Below, in pieces: positions 5,071 to 5,579 of a stretch of DNA of 5,579 bases. The stretch is taken from positions 1 to 5,579 of the forward strand of contig JAJZMW010000096.1 of the NCBI GenBank assembly GCA_021848165.1, given 5' to 3'. Numbering within the stretch: the first letter of the stretch is position 1; each line of letters starts with the position of its first letter. A model generated the notes under the pieces. The model made no database searches, was not told the DNA's origin, and saw only the letters and a program-made list of their open reading frames with translations. This DNA is from Thermoplasmata archaeon. Lineage in GTDB: Archaea; Thermoplasmatota; Thermoplasmata; Lutacidiplasmatales; UBA184. Made by a program: the position numbers and the translations under genes.

Positions 5071-5579
5071 CTACCGCGCCGCGCGACGGTTCTGGATCCA
5101 CGTCATGGGAGGCGACGCCGCATCGTCCTGCCAGAGCGCCCCGATGATCTCGCCGAGATGATGCGCCTGCTCGAAGCTCGCTTGCCAGAGCCCGTCGGAG
5201 GCGACGTAGCGCCCCGGCATCCAATCGGCACGGACCGGCGTCCGCAGCTTCCGCGGCGTCACGCCCGCGAGATAGGCGTGGATCGCCGACCAGACCCGCC
5301 GCTCGTACCGGCGCAGGCCGGCCCAATCCTTCGGATGCCGCGTCCGGTCCTGGAAGAGCGCGGTGAGCTCGGCGTCGGAGCCGCGGCCCTGGACGATGTG
5401 GACGACCCAGACCTCGTGGACGTTCAGAATGTGCGCGAGCGTGTCGAAGAGCGACTCGTGGCCGATCCCGCGCCGGCGGCGCGCCGCGCGGTCTCCCCGG
5501 CGGCGCACCGCGCGGGAGAACCGGGCGTAGACGCGTTCGTTGTAGGCGTAGAGATCGCGCGCCTGCGCGTGGGGTAGGG
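5071..5579 (-). CDS. DinB-family four-helix protein (5' end beyond the window)
   Basis: The minus strand is open from the right edge to the TAG at 5073-5071, giving at least 168 residues; the start codon lies outside the window. A GTG at 5508 is an internal possibility, but the upstream frame encodes a good first helix (ARDLYAYNERVYARF), so the longer reading is preferred. The pattern fits the DinB/YfiT-like metalloenzyme fold: helix 2 with SLFDTLAHILNVHEVW (His49 counted from the window edge), a middle region with YERRVW, and a last helix EQAHHLGEIIGALW with His139 and His140. DinB members bind a divalent metal through His residues in helices 2 and 4. Many act in thiol-transferase or detoxification chemistry, but most, including this one, have no known substrate. 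The first His of the usual H-x3-H of the last helix is replaced by Glu136. An Arg-rich stretch (24-36) between the first two helices is unusual. The gene is convergent with the COG4280 gene. Confidence 0.8.
   Translation of the reverse strand, partial: LPHAQARDLYAYNERVYARFSRAVRRRGDRAARRRRGIGHESLFDTLAHILNVHEVWVVHIVQGRGSDAELTALFQDRTRHPKDWAGLRRYERRVWSAIHAYLAGVTPRKLRTPVRADWMPGRYVASDGLWQASFEQAHHLGEIIGALWQDDAASPPMTWIQNRRAAR

Noticed and set aside
3749..5161. A long plus-strand open frame (470 codons) overlapping ribA and the membrane protein
   Set aside because: Its product is dominated by Arg, Gly, Pro and Ala with no recognisable domain. It overlaps two well-supported genes out of frame, a typical artefact of high GC.

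Overview
The window is very GC-rich and looks archaeal rather than bacterial. Two genes have an AT-rich TATA-like element whose first T lies 27-28 bases upstream of the start codon (TAAATA to ATG 2786; GATTAAG to GTG 4350). That is the geometry of leaderless archaeal transcripts. A third CGA-N-TAAATA element drives the leftward gene at the left edge. No convincing Shine-Dalgarno sequences were found, and the left-edge protein is rich in N-glycosylation sequons. A high-GC lineage such as a Thermoplasmatota relative is plausible, but this is inference; no rRNA or other phylogenetic marker is present.

Layout, left to right. (1) 1305 down to 1, minus strand, runs off the window: a secreted, serine/alanine/glycine-rich surface protein with a signal peptide, 11 N-X-S/T sequons and weak internal repeats. 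(2) 1306-1410: a divergent promoter region with one AT-rich element. (3) 1411-2460, plus: a probable transcriptional regulator with an N-terminal winged-helix domain and what looks like a degenerate second copy of the same unit. (4) 2461-2785: a 325-base GC-rich non-coding stretch with hairpins, ending in a perfect inverted repeat next to a TATA box. (5) 2786-3355, plus: a small protein combining a PH-like fold with a C-terminal four-cysteine zinc ribbon. (6) 3356-3527: an intergenic region with an inverted repeat and a weak TATA candidate. (7) 3528-4274, plus: GTP cyclohydrolase II (RibA), the most secure assignment. (8) 4350-5066, plus: a seven-helix membrane protein of the COG4280 type with a duplicated E-x-x-E helix. 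(9) 5073 up to the right edge, minus: a DinB-family four-helix protein, convergent with the membrane protein and 5'-truncated by the window end.

The genes do not form an obvious pathway. RibA makes the riboflavin precursor, but no other rib gene is adjacent. Each plus-strand gene from 2786 on seems to have its own promoter, so this is a run of mostly single-gene units, not an operon. The most suggestive functional link is the duplicated winged-helix regulator transcribed away from the surface protein across a shared promoter. I see no tRNA, rRNA, insertion sequence, CRISPR array or attachment site, and no clear novel multi-gene system. The least-described items are the surface protein/regulator pair and the PH-zinc ribbon protein.
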